NCBI GenBank assembly: GCA_025506515.1
Contig: CM046443.1
Span: 90,170,914 to 90,234,913 of the forward strand
Reading direction: 5' to 3'
Source of the DNA: Flaveria trinervia
Taxonomy: Eukaryota; Streptophyta; Magnoliopsida; Asterales; Asteraceae
Length of the DNA: 64,000 nt
Each line of letters begins with the position of its first letter. Position 1 is the stretch's first letter. Made by a program: the position numbers and the translations under genes. Positions 1 through 15,059 of this stretch are shown here, in pieces. Below the pieces are notes generated by a model. That model did no database searches. It was given only the letters and a program-made list of their open reading frames with translations, and was not told the DNA's origin.

Positions 1-232
1 GCTTTCATATAAACAAGTCATGTAATTTCAACTTGAGATTTTTTTATTAACATATATATGATACAACACTATTTATGAAATACTTTTTTGTTCTTTTAAA
101 TTAACCCTATTTTTTACTTTGAAGTTTGACCAACTTTATTTTAATAAATAATGAATAGCACAGTTTTCAATTTCTACGAGATGACCATAAAAGTTTTGCA
201 GTTTCAAGTTTGGCTGCAAAGATTTTCATTTA
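1..232. other. AT-rich non-coding DNA
   Basis: No coding frame or recognisable element is visible. The sequence is AT-rich and leads into a trinucleotide microsatellite. Confidence 0.5.
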
Positions 233-4776
<4,544 letters not shown>

Positions 4777-5908
4777 CTATAAATACTAATAAAAGAAGGT
4801 TTTTGTGTGCCACTTGTCACAATTTTAAAGCAACTAAATTCTATTTTCTCGCTTTCCTCTCCTAATAAATATCACATTAAATACAAATGATTTTATTCAA
4901 TTCTTTTTATATTACATAATATTTTTTTAAAGTGATCTTTCTACAAATGCAATTTGTAAGTAAATAATTTTTTTTTATAAATAAGAATGTTTTTAAAAAA
5001 AAATTAAAACTTCAAAAAGCACAATATATTTTAAAACCTATGACTTTTAAAAAATAATTCTTATGAAACAAAAGTAATTAGATTTCAAAGTAATAATAAA
5101 TAAGTTATTAAAAATGGCACTTTTTTAAAAATGGTTTGTTTTGAAACAAATTGTTTAAAAACCAATTAAAAAAAGCAAATAAATTAAAAAAGGTATAAAA
5201 TATGATATCATTATTTTATCACTCGTATGTAATGTTAATGATACCTATAACTTCTAATAAAGCAAAGAATCTTCTACCACTTGTTATTCTCTTAATTTAT
5301 ATTTTTGTCACTTGTTAATTTTCTAGATATTCACAAATCAATTTTCACTCTAAAAGGTATTATAATAATTTAAATTATTATACAAATTTCTTTCTCTTAT
5401 TAAATTTTTTTATTAATTGTTATGTTTCTCTTTCTTATCTAATTTCTAAAAAAATCAAACTATCTTCTTTTAAAATAGATTTTATGAAAGAAATTAGAAA
5501 TCACTTCTTTTAATCAATATCTAAATAACAAGAAACTAAACTTTTATATAATATAAAATTTTCTAAAACATTAAATATTTTAAACAAAATATTTTAAATC
5601 ATTTTGTTTTAAAAAAATTATAAACACGTGAAATATTTTTAAAAAATCTAAAACACTAAAGATATTTTTTTATGAAAAATCTAAAAGGAATGTTTAAAAT
5701 TAAAATTTTTACATAAGAAAATTAAAATAGTATACTTGTCTTATTTCTTAAACAAAAATAGTTATTTAAAATATTATAATTAAAATAGCTATTTATATGT
5801 AATTAACATCATATTTTATCTTCAAACATGATTTTATAATAAATATATTTTTATTAATAATTATTTAATATTTTATTCAATCCGTATATTACACAGGAAC
5901 TAACCTAG
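4777..5908 (+). mobile_element. Non-autonomous Helitron-like element
   Basis: The segment starts after an A with TCTATAAATACTAATAAAAG, which resembles plant Helitron 5' ends. It ends with a weak GC-containing hairpin (5882-5897, CCGTAT...ACAGG) followed by CTAG and then T, which fits the Helitron 3' rule and insertion between A and T. The interior is very AT-rich and has no coding capacity. A second start-like sequence at about 5244 (CCTATAACTTCTAATAAAGC) suggests a nested relative. Helitrons are known to lack target duplications, so only the termini support this call. Confidence 0.45.
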
Positions 5909-7744
5909 TATTAATATATTTATAGCAATAAAAGTGTAATACATAGTTTTTTAAAGTTGTTAATTAGAGAAACAAAATCTTTAGTATATTTGAGTAGTTG
6001 ATAGTTTCAGGTAATAAGAATTTAAACATGTAACTTTTCAACCATAAAATAGCCTAAATAGGGATACCTTGATACTTGGAGAATTTGAACCCGGATTGCA
6101 ATGAGTAATGGTCACTGGGTATGAAACATGGCTTTACGACTGAGAATGGGAGCAACGTTCAAGAGGCAGAGCGTCTGCCTGGGTCAAACTACTAAGTCAG
6201 CTTACAAATTCTTTATTTTAATAGAAATTACTATATTAAAAATGCATTAGAATTTAATTTTCATGGAATTTCACAATGTGAAATTTGAAATGGATATTGG
6301 CTTCAAAATTGAAGCAAAATTTGATTTCAAATGGGTAACAACCCATAGGTAGTTTCTAGACCCTTTCCCTACGAATCATCAAATTTAGTTATCTCGCTGG
6401 TTATTCTTGTTCTAAAATCACACATTGCGTTTTATTCGATTAGTTTATTTAGGTGAATAATCATCAAATTATTTTGATCCGAAAGTATCCTACATGATTA
6501 TCAAATTATTAGTGTTATTGAATTCGTATTCCTACACTCCTCAAATGTAGCTAATATTGCAATTACTGATCACAAGGGATCAATAAATCGACTTAAGGTT
6601 GTTCGTTTTGTTAATGTTTAATACAAGAGTATCTCATCATATAATGGGTATAAAACAAGATCCTTAGAGATGTTTTCCATTATCCTTTATCTTAGATTTG
6701 AAGATAAGTAAAATTTGTTAGAATCATATTATACAGTGAAATCAGAGGCAATCAACATTTTATCAAAGAAATACACGTCAACAATGTGACTAGGTACATA
6801 TACTAAAACATCATTGACATTACACTTGCATATCATATATCTTGATTACATGATAAAAAAACAAGATCATCATGTGGGTGCTTACATAAATATATTGCAA
6901 AATCAATTACAAAGATTTCATAGAGCATCGGGTTAATACAGTCTGATGACTTGGATCATCATACATTCAATGTTGAAGCCAAAAACATCAAATGTGTATA
7001 ATAGATGAATTGCGGGGCAAATCTCCCTTGGCGGTTAGTATTAGCAAACGACTTTTCTAACTGCCAAAGGAGTAATTACCCGGTAATGCATTCATACAAT
7101 TAAACAACCTTTAAAGGCACTTGGTTGATAAAACTCAATATTGCTTCCAAACCTTTATAGGCTAACAACTATATACCATGTTCCATTTAGCATATACTTT
7201 GCACATTCATCCCTCCGCTTACTTACCACACATTAAATTGAGAATGTTCACGCATAATACTTTTATGCTGTGTACTATTTATCAACCTTTTACAATTTGA
7301 AAAGACAAACTTAATGGTCACGTAAATCATGCACGCAAATGAAAAATACAAGAGAGTATATGTTGCATATGCCATTAAAAGTTTTTGTAGTGAGATACTT
7401 ATTGATTACTCATTCTTTTCTTAGTAGGCTAACATAGAAAGTGATCTTAAATTCCAAGAGTTCATGCAATATTTGTTCTTTGTCAAGATTAAAATTATTC
7501 ATTTTAATAATACATAAGAAACCCATATATTACATGAGTTAAATAATATTTACAAAATCATCCTAAAATTGTAATCAATTTAAAACAAAAGCATTACTTT
7601 TAACATTGTTATTCTCTCTCTCTCTCTCTATATATATATATAGTTTTATAGTTATTGATCAATATCTTTAATAGTAGAAAGAGAGAAAAAAATGAAGATT
7701 CACCATAAACTAATATGTGCCCCCATTTGCTATTCTTTTACATA
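5909..7744. other. AT-rich intergenic DNA
   Basis: No gene is visible. It holds a short (CT)n/(TA)n microsatellite at about 7614-7642 and the diverged partner of a repeat at about 3100 (around 7055-7105). Confidence 0.45.
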
Positions 7745-8233
7745 CTAGTATATTAGTACACCGTTTATTTCAGGTGTTTAATAAATAAAATATAAAATAG
7801 TTTGTAATAAAAAGTTAATAATTAACAAAAAATATTTTTCTAGATAAGATATGATTATGCTAGTATAAGTAAAGATTTCAAGTAAAACAACAATAATATC
7901 TTTTTAAAATTTTATTTATAAAATTGTAGTTCTAAAAATTTTAAACATTTTGTTTTCTAGTAATTTTATTTTTTAAATCATCCTTAAAAGCGTGAAAAAT
8001 AGTTCACGTTTTTTAAAAAGATTTGGTTAATTTTTTATATTTTCATTTTTTAAAGTGTGTTTTTAATAAAATACAATATATTTTTTTTTATATTTACAAT
8101 ATCTATTATTTCATAGAAATATTTTAAATAATATAATTACTATAATATTATCATTTATTTGGAGATAGATATGAGAAAATTAAAACAAGAAAGCCTAATA
8201 TCATAACAAGTGACATCTTAAGACTTTCTTGTA
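7745..8233 (-). mobile_element. Second Helitron-like element (minus)
   Basis: Read on the minus strand, the 5' end near 8233 (TTATACAAGAAAGTC, then GTCACTTGTTAT) resembles the 5' end of the element at 4777. The 3' end carries a small hairpin (CACC...GGTG, about 7760-7777) followed by CTAG at 7745-7748 and then T. The interior is AT-rich and non-coding. The 5' end is diverged, so the boundary is approximate. Confidence 0.35.
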
Positions 8234-8365
8234 TAAGGTAACTTGTAAAGATTAAATGTTAACGCTATATAATTATGATAAACGTGTTAACTTTACCTGA
8301 TCAATCAAAATCATTATTTTTTTTGTTGGAATAAAATCATAACACATATACAAAATATGTTCTTT

Positions 8366-8512
8366 TATGTATATGTACTTGTAACTTATAAGCGAAAAAA
8401 GTTTACACTAGTGTAAGTTGCATTTATATCTATAAGTATTTATGAGATGTAAGTGTAACTTACACTAGTATAGATTTTTTATGCTTATGCTTACGAATTT
8501 AAACGTATACAC
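8366..8512. repeat. Foldback (hairpin) repeat
   Basis: Two arms of about 45-60 bp are inverted copies: left 8386-8431 contains TTTACACTAGTGTAAGTTGC and right 8451-8500 contains GTAACTTACACTAGTATAG. Weaker symmetry extends outward to about 8366 and 8512. Each arm also contains its own small palindrome (ACACTAGTGT or a near match). It may be a small MITE or foldback; no target duplication was identified. Confidence 0.55.
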
Positions 8513-8533
8513 CAAATTGATCATGAGAAGTTA

Positions 8534-9392
8534 ACAATGTTACTCAATGATAGAGGGTTAACATTTGATCCTTATCACACGCGCATAGGCGTGTAACATG
8601 TGACACCCACGAGCCCACAACCCCTAAATACACACATCACATGTACATACACACAAATAAAGTGCACTTCAAAAACCCATCTAAAATATGAAATCTAACT
8701 TAAATACACTGCATGCCCATATGGACAACTAAGGGGTATGTTCTATTCACTGGAAATGAAGACTCTAGACGGTGGTAGTTCACGGTCGTGATTAATAGAG
8801 AGAGAGAGAAATGGAACAACTTTTATGGTTGGAGAGAGGTACGCCTTTTGTGGTTGGAGAGAGGGTAAGCCGTTGGTTGGATAGGGGGTACGTCAATGAC
8901 GCTGTGCATTGTGTTTTGCCCAGTGGTGGGGGCTGGTGGTGGTGGAAGAAAAGAAGGAAAAAACAAATAGAATGAACAGAAGAAAAGATCACTAATTTTT
9001 TAACCTAACTTTACACATGACAATGTGTTGGTAATATCATATGTATAAAATTTACTTGTTGCATATTCTATCCAAAACTCGTAGGAAATTAGCGAATTTC
9101 AAGCACATGTCGCGTGTAATTTGCAACAGATATCTTTCACATTTGTTATTGTTGTGTTACACAACTCAATAAATCAAATGAAACATAAAAAATCTTTTCA
9201 TTTCTAATGTTTTATATAACATAACAACACATATGATAACTATAATGTATTTCCTGATCTTAAGGTATTAGTAATAAACTGCATTTTATATCTAGATATT
9301 ACAAATAAATCACATAACTTTTAGCTATATTGTTCAAAATATCGCACCACACAAACAATGAACTAAATACTATACAATAACAAGGATTATTT
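8534..9392. other. Intergenic DNA
   Basis: No supported gene. It includes a purine-rich stretch around 8800-8950 (GAGAGAG runs and GGTGG repeats) that gives a low-complexity minus-strand frame only. Confidence 0.4.
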
Positions 9393-9540
9393 TTGAGGCT
9401 ACATGCCCTTGAAATCGAACAAAATGTTAGTGATCAGAAACTTTAGTACCATTTTCTTTTAAATTTTAATGATCAGAAACTTCTCATGGCATATTTGAGG
9501 CTACATGCCCTTGAAATCTGACAAAATGTTAGATGCTCAT
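9393..9540. repeat. Local duplication, about 100-bp period
   Basis: A segment beginning TGAGGCTACATGCCCTTGAA occurs at about 9395 and again at about 9495, each followed by a close copy of ACAAAATGTTAG. The phrase TGATCAGAAACTT also occurs twice between them. Confidence 0.7.
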
Positions 9541-9758
9541 AACTAATACAAGAGCAAATACTTATATCGAACTGCTAAACTATAGTACATTTCAAGATCA
9601 CAAATATAAAACTAGCAATGTTAGTCAAAACATAGAAATGTGTTTATATGAGAGTTAAGCACACATGATAACTCCACTTCTGATACAAGGTTGCATTCAA
9701 TCTTAAAAGTCAGGGAATCCTACTAGTTTATCATGGCCATAGTTAGTACATGCATCAT

Positions 9759-9993
9759 CCATGATTGGTTTTTGTCACTCAACACAGATATCATCTCTCA
9801 AACTTTCTAAACTACACTCGGTTTGATCATGCCGAATACCTTAAGAGTTGATAATAATATATTAAGTAAATAGAACACAAGAAGATAATTTTCAAGATAC
9901 TTGTATATATTACTTCTTAACTCAAAGTATTACAAGACTCTTACAAGCATTTTACAAAGTTACAATGAGAAACTATATATACTACTATCTACA
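9759..9993 (-). mobile_element. Truncated Sirevirus-type LTR, left copy
   Basis: These 235 bp match the R/U5-side half of the LTR at 28048-28286 in the same minus orientation: both begin (minus strand) TGTAGATA, contain CTTGTAAGAGTCTTGTA and end near CAATC. The LTR sequence continues across element G: at 26688-26712 the next LTR bases (ACAACCGGTTATACTTTGAT, plus strand) resume just as at 28281-28305. So one LTR was split by the insertion of G. It is cut at its U3 side, directly against a gag remnant. Confidence 0.75.
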
Positions 9994-9995
9994 AA

Positions 9996-10402
9996 TGTGA
10001 TAACCCTAAAAACTAAGGTTAGACAAGTTAATACCTTAAGAAGATTTTCAAACATATTACATTGTATTTGACTAACACCTTATGAATTATGCGTGTTTTA
10101 GTTAATATATATATATATATATATACATGATACGTGTGCATGCTTGCATGCATGCATAGAAACTTATGTATGTATGAGTTCATATCTAAACATCTCATGA
10201 TAGATATTATTTGATCAATTATCTCAACATTATAACACCAAACATACACCAAATAAAATGAGAAACAACCTAACTAAACACCACAATCAAAACGTGACAT
10301 CAAGGAAACATGATACCAAAACAAAAACCAAATAAACCTTAAACACTTAAGCATTAACATAAGCATCAAACTAAGCTCCAAGTCTTGGCTCATTATGGAA
10401 TT
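9996..10402 (+). repeat. Element G LTR, bases about 1-407
   Basis: It begins TGTGATAACCCTAAAAAC. It matches 13568-13215 in the opposite orientation, and its last 60 bp match 24559-24625 in the same orientation. It is cut by LTR E after GAATT (10398-10402); the other GAATT lies at 22081-22085. It contains a (TA)n tract at about 10105-10125. Confidence 0.8.
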
Positions 10403-10984
10403 TATCACCCTGAAACTTTATTTAAACGGAAGGAAAAGAAAAGTTAATGGAAAGAATAGAAATTTTGCACAAGTGGAAGGGAAAAAGTGTATAAAGTACA
10501 CTTTTACTATTTTAAGGATTTAAGGTCATGGGTGCCCATTATTTCTTCTTCATCTTCTTCTTCACGGCTGAAAAGAAGAAGAGAGAGAGCTCGGTTCTAG
10601 AGAGAGAAAGAGGAAGAAGAGGCTGTAAAAGAGTTTGCTTTCGGGATTCAAGAGCTAAATCGAAGTGGGTCTTGAACTGGAAGAGTGTTGTTCAAAAGCT
10701 GCTCAAGGTGAGTTTCTAGAACCCCTCTTTTACTGATTTTCAACTGATTTGGTGCTATTATGCATACTAAGTAAACATTTTGAAAGAATCCGTGGGTTTA
10801 CAGCTTTATGTTTGAAGGTTGTATGTATGTATGTTATAGTGTGGATTATGGGGTAGATATGATGTATAACATGCTTAGATGGCCTTAGTATGTTAGATTT
10901 GTGTTTGGAAATGCTTAGAATGGCAATCGGGTGATGTTGATGGCATAGAAAGATTTCAGAATGTTTTGATGAATATGAACAGTG

Positions 10985-11440
10985 GTCCATGCACCCAGAG
11001 GTGGCTCATGCGCCCAAACAGTTGTCCATGCGTCCAACATGAGTGGCCGGACGCCTAAGTGTTGGCCATGCGCCCAAGGTGGGACATGCGCCTAAACAGT
11101 GGCCCATGAGCCCAGCATGTTGGTCATGCATCTAAGTGTTGGCCATGCGCCTAAATAGTGCCCATGCGCCCAAGAGATTGAAACGTCTAAGTGTTGGCCA
11201 TGCGCCTAAATAGTGCCCATGCTTCCAAGTGAATGAAACGGCAAAGTGTTGGTCATGCGCCTAAACAGTGCCCATGCGTCTAAGTGGTTGAAACGGCTAA
11301 ATGTTGGTGATGCGCCTAAACAGGTGTCATGCGCCTGAACAGGGCAGAAACGCCCAAACAGTGCCCATGCGCCCAGACTGTTTTACACTTAGAACTTTTA
11401 TGCTCATGCGCCTAGAAGGTCCCATGCGCCCAATTTGGAA
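10985..11440. repeat. Degenerate CATGCGCCYAAACAGTG minisatellite
   Basis: About 20 diverged copies of an 18-38 bp unit built on CCATGCGCCCAAACAGTG or GTTGGCCATGCGCCTAA. The same motif occurs in the LTRs of the unrelated Sirevirus B (48545-48650, 60595-60690). Confidence 0.85.
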
Positions 11441-11859
11441 TTGAGGTTTTCTAAGTGGATTTTAAGGGGGTATTATGGGGAGATAAGCCTAGTTGTGATG
11501 TGACGGCTTATGATTGATGTGTGTTATGTATGTATGATGTTGCCAATATGGTGATGGTGCATGTTTATGTTTATGTATGTTCCTTATTATGTATATATGC
11601 CTTCCCTTGGCTTTGCGTTGAACGTTAATGAATGTGATGAAAGTATTATGTAACGTAAAGTGGAAGATAATGAAAAGAGGAACATAATGAAAGAATGCAT
11701 GCATGAATAAATGAATAAAAGAGAAAGTATAGAAAGGCTTGAAAGCAGCATGTACAGAGGTTGACGGCTCTAAATGCCTTAAGCTCTACCGCGTGAGGTT
11801 TAGCAAATCCTAAAGTGTGCATGCAAGGGTTCCAGTCTTTGTGACTGACCTTCAGAGGT

Positions 11860-12258
11860 GTTAGCCATTTCTATGGGGGTGTTAGCCATTTCTACGGGGT
11901 GTTACCCATTTCTACGGGGGTGTTACCCATTTCTACGGGGGTGTTACCCATTTCTACGGGGGTGTTACCCATTTCTACGGGGGTGTTACCCATTTCTACG
12001 GGGGTGTTACCCATTTCTACGGGGGTGTTACCCATTTCTACGGGGGTGTACCCATTTCTACGGGGGTGTACCCATTTCTACGGGGGTGTTACCCATTTCT
12101 ACGGGGGTGTTACCCATTTCTACGGGGGTGTTACCTATTTCTACGGGGGTGTTACCCATTTCTACGGGGGTGTTACACATTTCTACGGGGGTGTTACCCA
12201 TTTCTACGGGGGTGTTACCCATTTCTACGGGGGTGTTACCCATTTCTACGGGGGTGTT
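11860..12258. repeat. 21-bp minisatellite, about 19 copies
   Basis: The unit is GTTACCCATTTCTACGGGGG plus T. Copies are nearly identical; two lack one base, the first two read GTTAGCC, and single substitutions mark a few others. The array runs into a 5' variant GTTGTTACCCACTTCGG. Because 21 is divisible by three and the unit has no stop in several frames, it produces long but meaningless open frames on both strands. A short inverted stretch of the same array is at 23098-23155. Confidence 0.95.
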
Positions 12259-12337
12259 GTTACCCACTTCGGTGGGGGTGTTGTTACCCGAGTTACGTAT
12301 AACTTCGGGGGTGTGGCATAAAACCAAGCATAGATAT

Positions 12338-12500
12338 GTGGTGAGCGACTCTGTGTTGCAACAGACTCGACAGAGGTCTTTGACCATGAGATGAGATAAG
12401 AGGTGAGCGACTCTGTGTTACAACAGACTCGACAGAGGTCTTTGTCCAAGAGACGAGATAATGAGATGAGCAACTTTGTGTTGCAACAGACTCGGATGGA
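12338..12500. repeat. Tandem repeat of about 70 bp, three copies
   Basis: Units carry GAGCGACTCTGTGTT.CAACA then GACTCGACAGAGGTCTTTG and a GAGATGAGATAA spacer. The block has an inverted copy at 22865-23035. Confidence 0.85.
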
Positions 12501-12567
12501 GTTCAATCCCAGTGATTGACTCGTATGGGATCTTTGTCGCGTATCCCCGTAGGAGAGATGAGCAACT

Positions 12568-12836
12568 TGTGACACCCTACACATATCCCACATCGGCCGT
12601 GGATAGGAGAGATTCCTGGTTCATAAGGAATGTCTGGCCTCTAACATCAACAACGCGTTTTGGGCGTATTGACTGTGGATGAGAGGAGAACTCCACAGTT
12701 AAGCGTGCTCAGGTGTGAGCAATCCAGGGATGGGTGACCTCCCTGGGAAGTTTTCACCCGGGCAACCAAAAGCAAATCCGTGAGCTCTTCTTGGCAAAGC
12801 GGACAATATTGTTGATGCGAGGGGTCGGGTGTTACA
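12568..12836 (+). repeat. Cassandra left LTR
   Basis: It is 269 bp and nearly identical to 12945-13214; I see only a handful of substitutions and one indel (for example GTGTGAGC against GTGGGAGC, and TTCTTGG against TTCGTGGG). Confidence 0.9.
12689..12751 (+). promoter_or_regulatory. 5S rRNA-like Pol III promoter in left LTR
   Basis: The segment contains AGTTAAGCGTGCTC and GGATGGGTGACCTCC.TGGGAAGT, matching box A and box C of plant 5S rRNA genes. The spacer between the boxes has the expected length. The 5' part of a 5S gene is missing, so this is not an rRNA gene. Confidence 0.85.
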
Positions 12837-12839
12837 GAA

Positions 12840-12851
12840 TGGTATCAGAGC
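12840..12851 (+). other. Cassandra primer-binding site
   Basis: TGGTATCAGAGC lies three bases inside the left LTR and is complementary to the 3' end of initiator tRNA-Met. Confidence 0.9.
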
Positions 12852-12944
12852 CACTCCTGTGTCGTTCGGGGTGTGGGACATACCTCACCAAGGATGGTGA
12901 CTTCTCGGGCTCATCGAGGACGATGAGTCCAAACAGGGGGTGCT

Positions 12945-13214
12945 TGTGACACCCTACACATATCCCACATCGGCCGTGGATAGGAGAGATTCCTGGTTCA
13001 TAAGGAATGTCTGGCCTCTAACATCAACAACGCGTTTTGGGCGTATTGACTGTGGATGAGAGGAGAACTCCACAGTTAAGCGTGCTCAGGTGGGAGCAAT
13101 CCAAGGATGGGTGACCTCCCTGGGAAGTTTTCACCCGGGCAACCAAAAGCAAATCCGTGAGCTCTTCGTGGGCAAAGCGGATAATATTGTTGATGCGAGG
13201 GGTCGGGTGTTACA
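12945..13214 (+). repeat. Cassandra right LTR
   Basis: It is 270 bp, starts TGTGACACCC and ends TGTTACA, next to TTAAG of the interrupted G LTR. Confidence 0.9.
13066..13128 (+). promoter_or_regulatory. 5S rRNA-like Pol III promoter in right LTR
   Basis: Same box A and box C motifs as the left LTR: AGTTAAGCGTGCTCAGG and GGATGGGTGACCTCC. Confidence 0.85.
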
Positions 13215-13568
13215 TTAAGTGTTTAAGGTTTATTTGGTTTTTGTTTTGGTATCAAGTTTCCTTGATGTCACCTTTTTATTATGGTGTTTAGTTAGGTTGT
13301 TTCTCATTTTATTTGGTGTATGTTTGGTGTTATAGTGTTGAAACAGTTGATCAAATAATATCTATAATGAGATGTTTAAGATATGAACTCATACATATAT
13401 AAGTTTCTATGCATGCATGCAAGCATGCACACATATCACGTGTGTATATATATATATATAAACTAAAACACACATAGTTCATAAGGTGTTAGTTAGATAT
13501 AATGTAATATGTAGGAAAATCTTCTTAAGTTATTAACTTGTCTAACCTTAGTTTTTAGGGTTGTCACA
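13215..13568 (-). repeat. Element G LTR, bases 1-354 (minus)
   Basis: Read on the minus strand it starts TGTGACAACCC at 13568 and ends ACACTTAA at 13215, where Cassandra begins. It is an inverted copy of 9996-10350. The broken site CTTAA pairs with CTTAA at 24559-24563. Confidence 0.85.
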
Positions 13569-13577
13569 TTCTCCCCC
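13569..13577 (-). other. Element G polypurine tract
   Basis: The minus strand reads ATGGGGGAGAA directly before the LTR start TGTGACA. It primes plus-strand DNA synthesis. It is preceded by TTTCAGGACGAAATTC, a sequence often seen just before the 3' LTR of plant chromoviruses. Confidence 0.85.
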
Positions 13578-13618
13578 ATAAAAAGAATTTCGTCCTGAAA
13601 TTAATTGGAGAGTAGTTC

Positions 13619-14250
13619 CTAAGGTTGTGAAGAACTTATCTTGTTACTGACTTCAAATAAGTGGGGATATTTCCTCTTGATTTCATCTTCCCTTTCCCAT
13701 GTAAATTTTGGTCCTTTCTTTGAATTCCACTTGACTTTTACTATGGGTATTCTATTTCTCCCTAATATTTTGACTTCTTTGTCTATAGTGGCTATTGTTC
13801 TTCCATGAAATGAAGTTTCTTATCTATTTTGACTTCTCGGATTGGTATTTTTAATGTCTCATCTGTTAGATATTTCTTTAGGTTAGACGCATGGAAAGTG
13901 TTGTGTACTTCACTTAATTCTTGAGGTAAGTCTAATTTATATGCTAGTGGACCAATATTATCAATGACTTTAACTTACTCCGGACGATTCTTTTTGTGGG
14001 TGATTCCTTTAGGTATACTTTATCTCCAATTTGAAATTCCAATGGCTTTCTTCTTTTGTCAGCATAGCTTTTCTGTCAATCATGGTCGCTTTCAATTTGT
14101 TTTTAATTTCAGTGATCTTATTAGATATTTCTTGTATAAGTTCAGGTCCTGTAAGTTGCATATCTCCTATTTCATTCCAACACAAAGATGATCTACACTT
14201 TCTTCTATACAAATCTTCAAGCGGGTTGTTCCAATACTTGCATGGTAACT
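13619..14250 (-). pseudogene. Chromovirus integrase C-terminus with chromodomain-like tail
   Basis: Reading from 14212 down, the frame has CRSSLCWNEIGDMQLTGPEL, a conserved stretch of the plant chromovirus integrase C-terminal region. It is followed by a DRKAMLTKEESHWNF-like segment corresponding to the GPY/F region. After a frameshift the polyprotein ends at a stop at 13619 with KVKWNSKKGPKFTWERE, the tail motif typical of Tekay-type chromovirus polyproteins. This region is known to target integration to heterochromatin in related elements. The pieces lie in different frames, so no protein can be made. Confidence 0.8.
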
Positions 14251-14271
14251 ATTATTATAGGAAAATTCTAT

Positions 14272-15050
14272 TCAAGGTAAGTGTATATCCCAATTACCAC
14301 CAAAGTCTAGCACACAGGCTTGTAACATATCTTCCAATGTTTGAATTGTTTTCTCATTTTGTCCATCTGTTTGTGGATTATATGTTATACTCATATTTAT
14401 TTGAGTTTCTAAGGCTTTTTTAAAAGTTTGCCCAAATCTAGATGTAAATCTATTATCTCTGTATGATATAATTAAAATGGGTTTTCCATGTCTAGACACA
14501 ATTTCTTTCATGTAAATTCTTGCTAACTTTTACATCTTATAGTCTTCTCTCATTGGCAAGAAATGTGCTGACTTGGTTAACCTATTAACTATAACCCAAA
14601 TTGTGTCATATCCACTTGAGGTTCTTGGTAATTTGGTTACAAAATCCATGGTAATCTGGTTCCATTTCCATTATGGAATTTCTAGTTGTTGCAAATATCC
14701 AGAAGGTTTTTGGAATTCAGCTTTTACTCTTGAACAGATATACTTTTCTACAAATTCTCCGACTGATTTCTTCATGCCTGGCCACCGGTATTGCCTTCTT
14801 ATATCCTTGTACATTTTATTATTTCCTGGATGTACGGAATATCTTGACTTATGTGCTTCCTATAGAACAATTTTTCTAAGCATAGCATTATCTGGAACCC
14901 ATATTCTTCCTTTAAATTTCAAGATTTCGTCCGACAATACCTCTAAATCTTTTAATTGTCCTTTTATCCTTAACTTATCTTTTTGTTGAGCCTTCCAAAT
15001 TTGATATAAATCTGAGTGTAATTCCCTTCTCATGGCACGTACTCATAGTG
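14272..15050 (-). pseudogene. Chromovirus integrase core (broken)
   Basis: On the minus strand a degenerate zinc-binding region (RRQYRWPGMKKSVGEF, about 14800) is followed by the first catalytic Asp in ITMDFVTKLPRTSSGYDTIW (about 14590-14660). Then comes KEIVSRHGKP, the second Asp in SYRDNRFTSRFG, and the catalytic Glu in TDGQNEKTIQTLEDML (14272-14511). This is the DDE core that joins element DNA to the target. A stop near 14550 and several frameshifts break it. Residue spacing is normal for Ty3/gypsy integrases. Confidence 0.85.
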
Positions 15051-15059
15051 GCTTAGCTC

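Larger units (their letters stand above)
10403..12567 (+). mobile_element. Gypsy solo LTR E, first part
   Basis: This non-coding segment interrupts the G LTR and is bounded by GAATT. It contains a TATA-like GTATAAAG at about 10488, a purine-rich transcribed-looking stretch, and three tandem arrays (10985-11440, 11860-12258, 12338-12500). Its continuation is the inverted segment 22810 down to 22086, which ends GGGGCCTTACA next to the second GAATT. I read the two as one solo LTR of about 2.9 kb. The 63-codon frame at 10528 is low complexity and I do not call it a gene. Confidence 0.55.
12568..13214 (+). mobile_element. Cassandra-type TRIM retrotransposon, complete
   Basis: Two direct LTRs (12568-12836, 269 bp; 12945-13214, 270 bp) flank a 108-bp interior. 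Each starts TGTGACACCC and ends GGGTGTTACA. Just inside the left LTR is the PBS TGGTATCAGAGC (12840-12851), complementary to initiator tRNA-Met. Just before the right LTR is a purine tract (AAACAGGGGG, 12931-12940). Each LTR carries a 5S rRNA-like segment with Pol III control boxes, the hallmark of Cassandra elements. The element has no coding capacity and would depend on proteins from other retrotransposons. Flanking 5-mers (CAACT, TTAAG) do not match, so one or both flanks were rearranged after insertion. Confidence 0.9.

Noticed and set aside
8792..8992. 66-codon minus frame
   Set aside because: Low-complexity antisense of GAGA and GGTGG repeats; no family features.
10528..10719. 63-codon frame as a small basic protein
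   Set aside because: Purine-rich low-complexity sequence in the transcribed part of LTR E; no conservation evidence.
11860..12258. CRISPR-like regular repeats
   Set aside because: Units abut directly without unique spacers, and the setting is a plant LTR.
11858..12394. Long open frames on both strands with repeats such as CYPFLRG, GVLPIST and THFYGGV
   Set aside because: They are translations of the 21-bp minisatellite, whose length is a multiple of three; several frames are open at once and no domain is present.
12568..13214. 5S rRNA genes
   Set aside because: Only the internal promoter part of 5S is present, embedded in LTRs with PBS and PPT; this is a Cassandra element.
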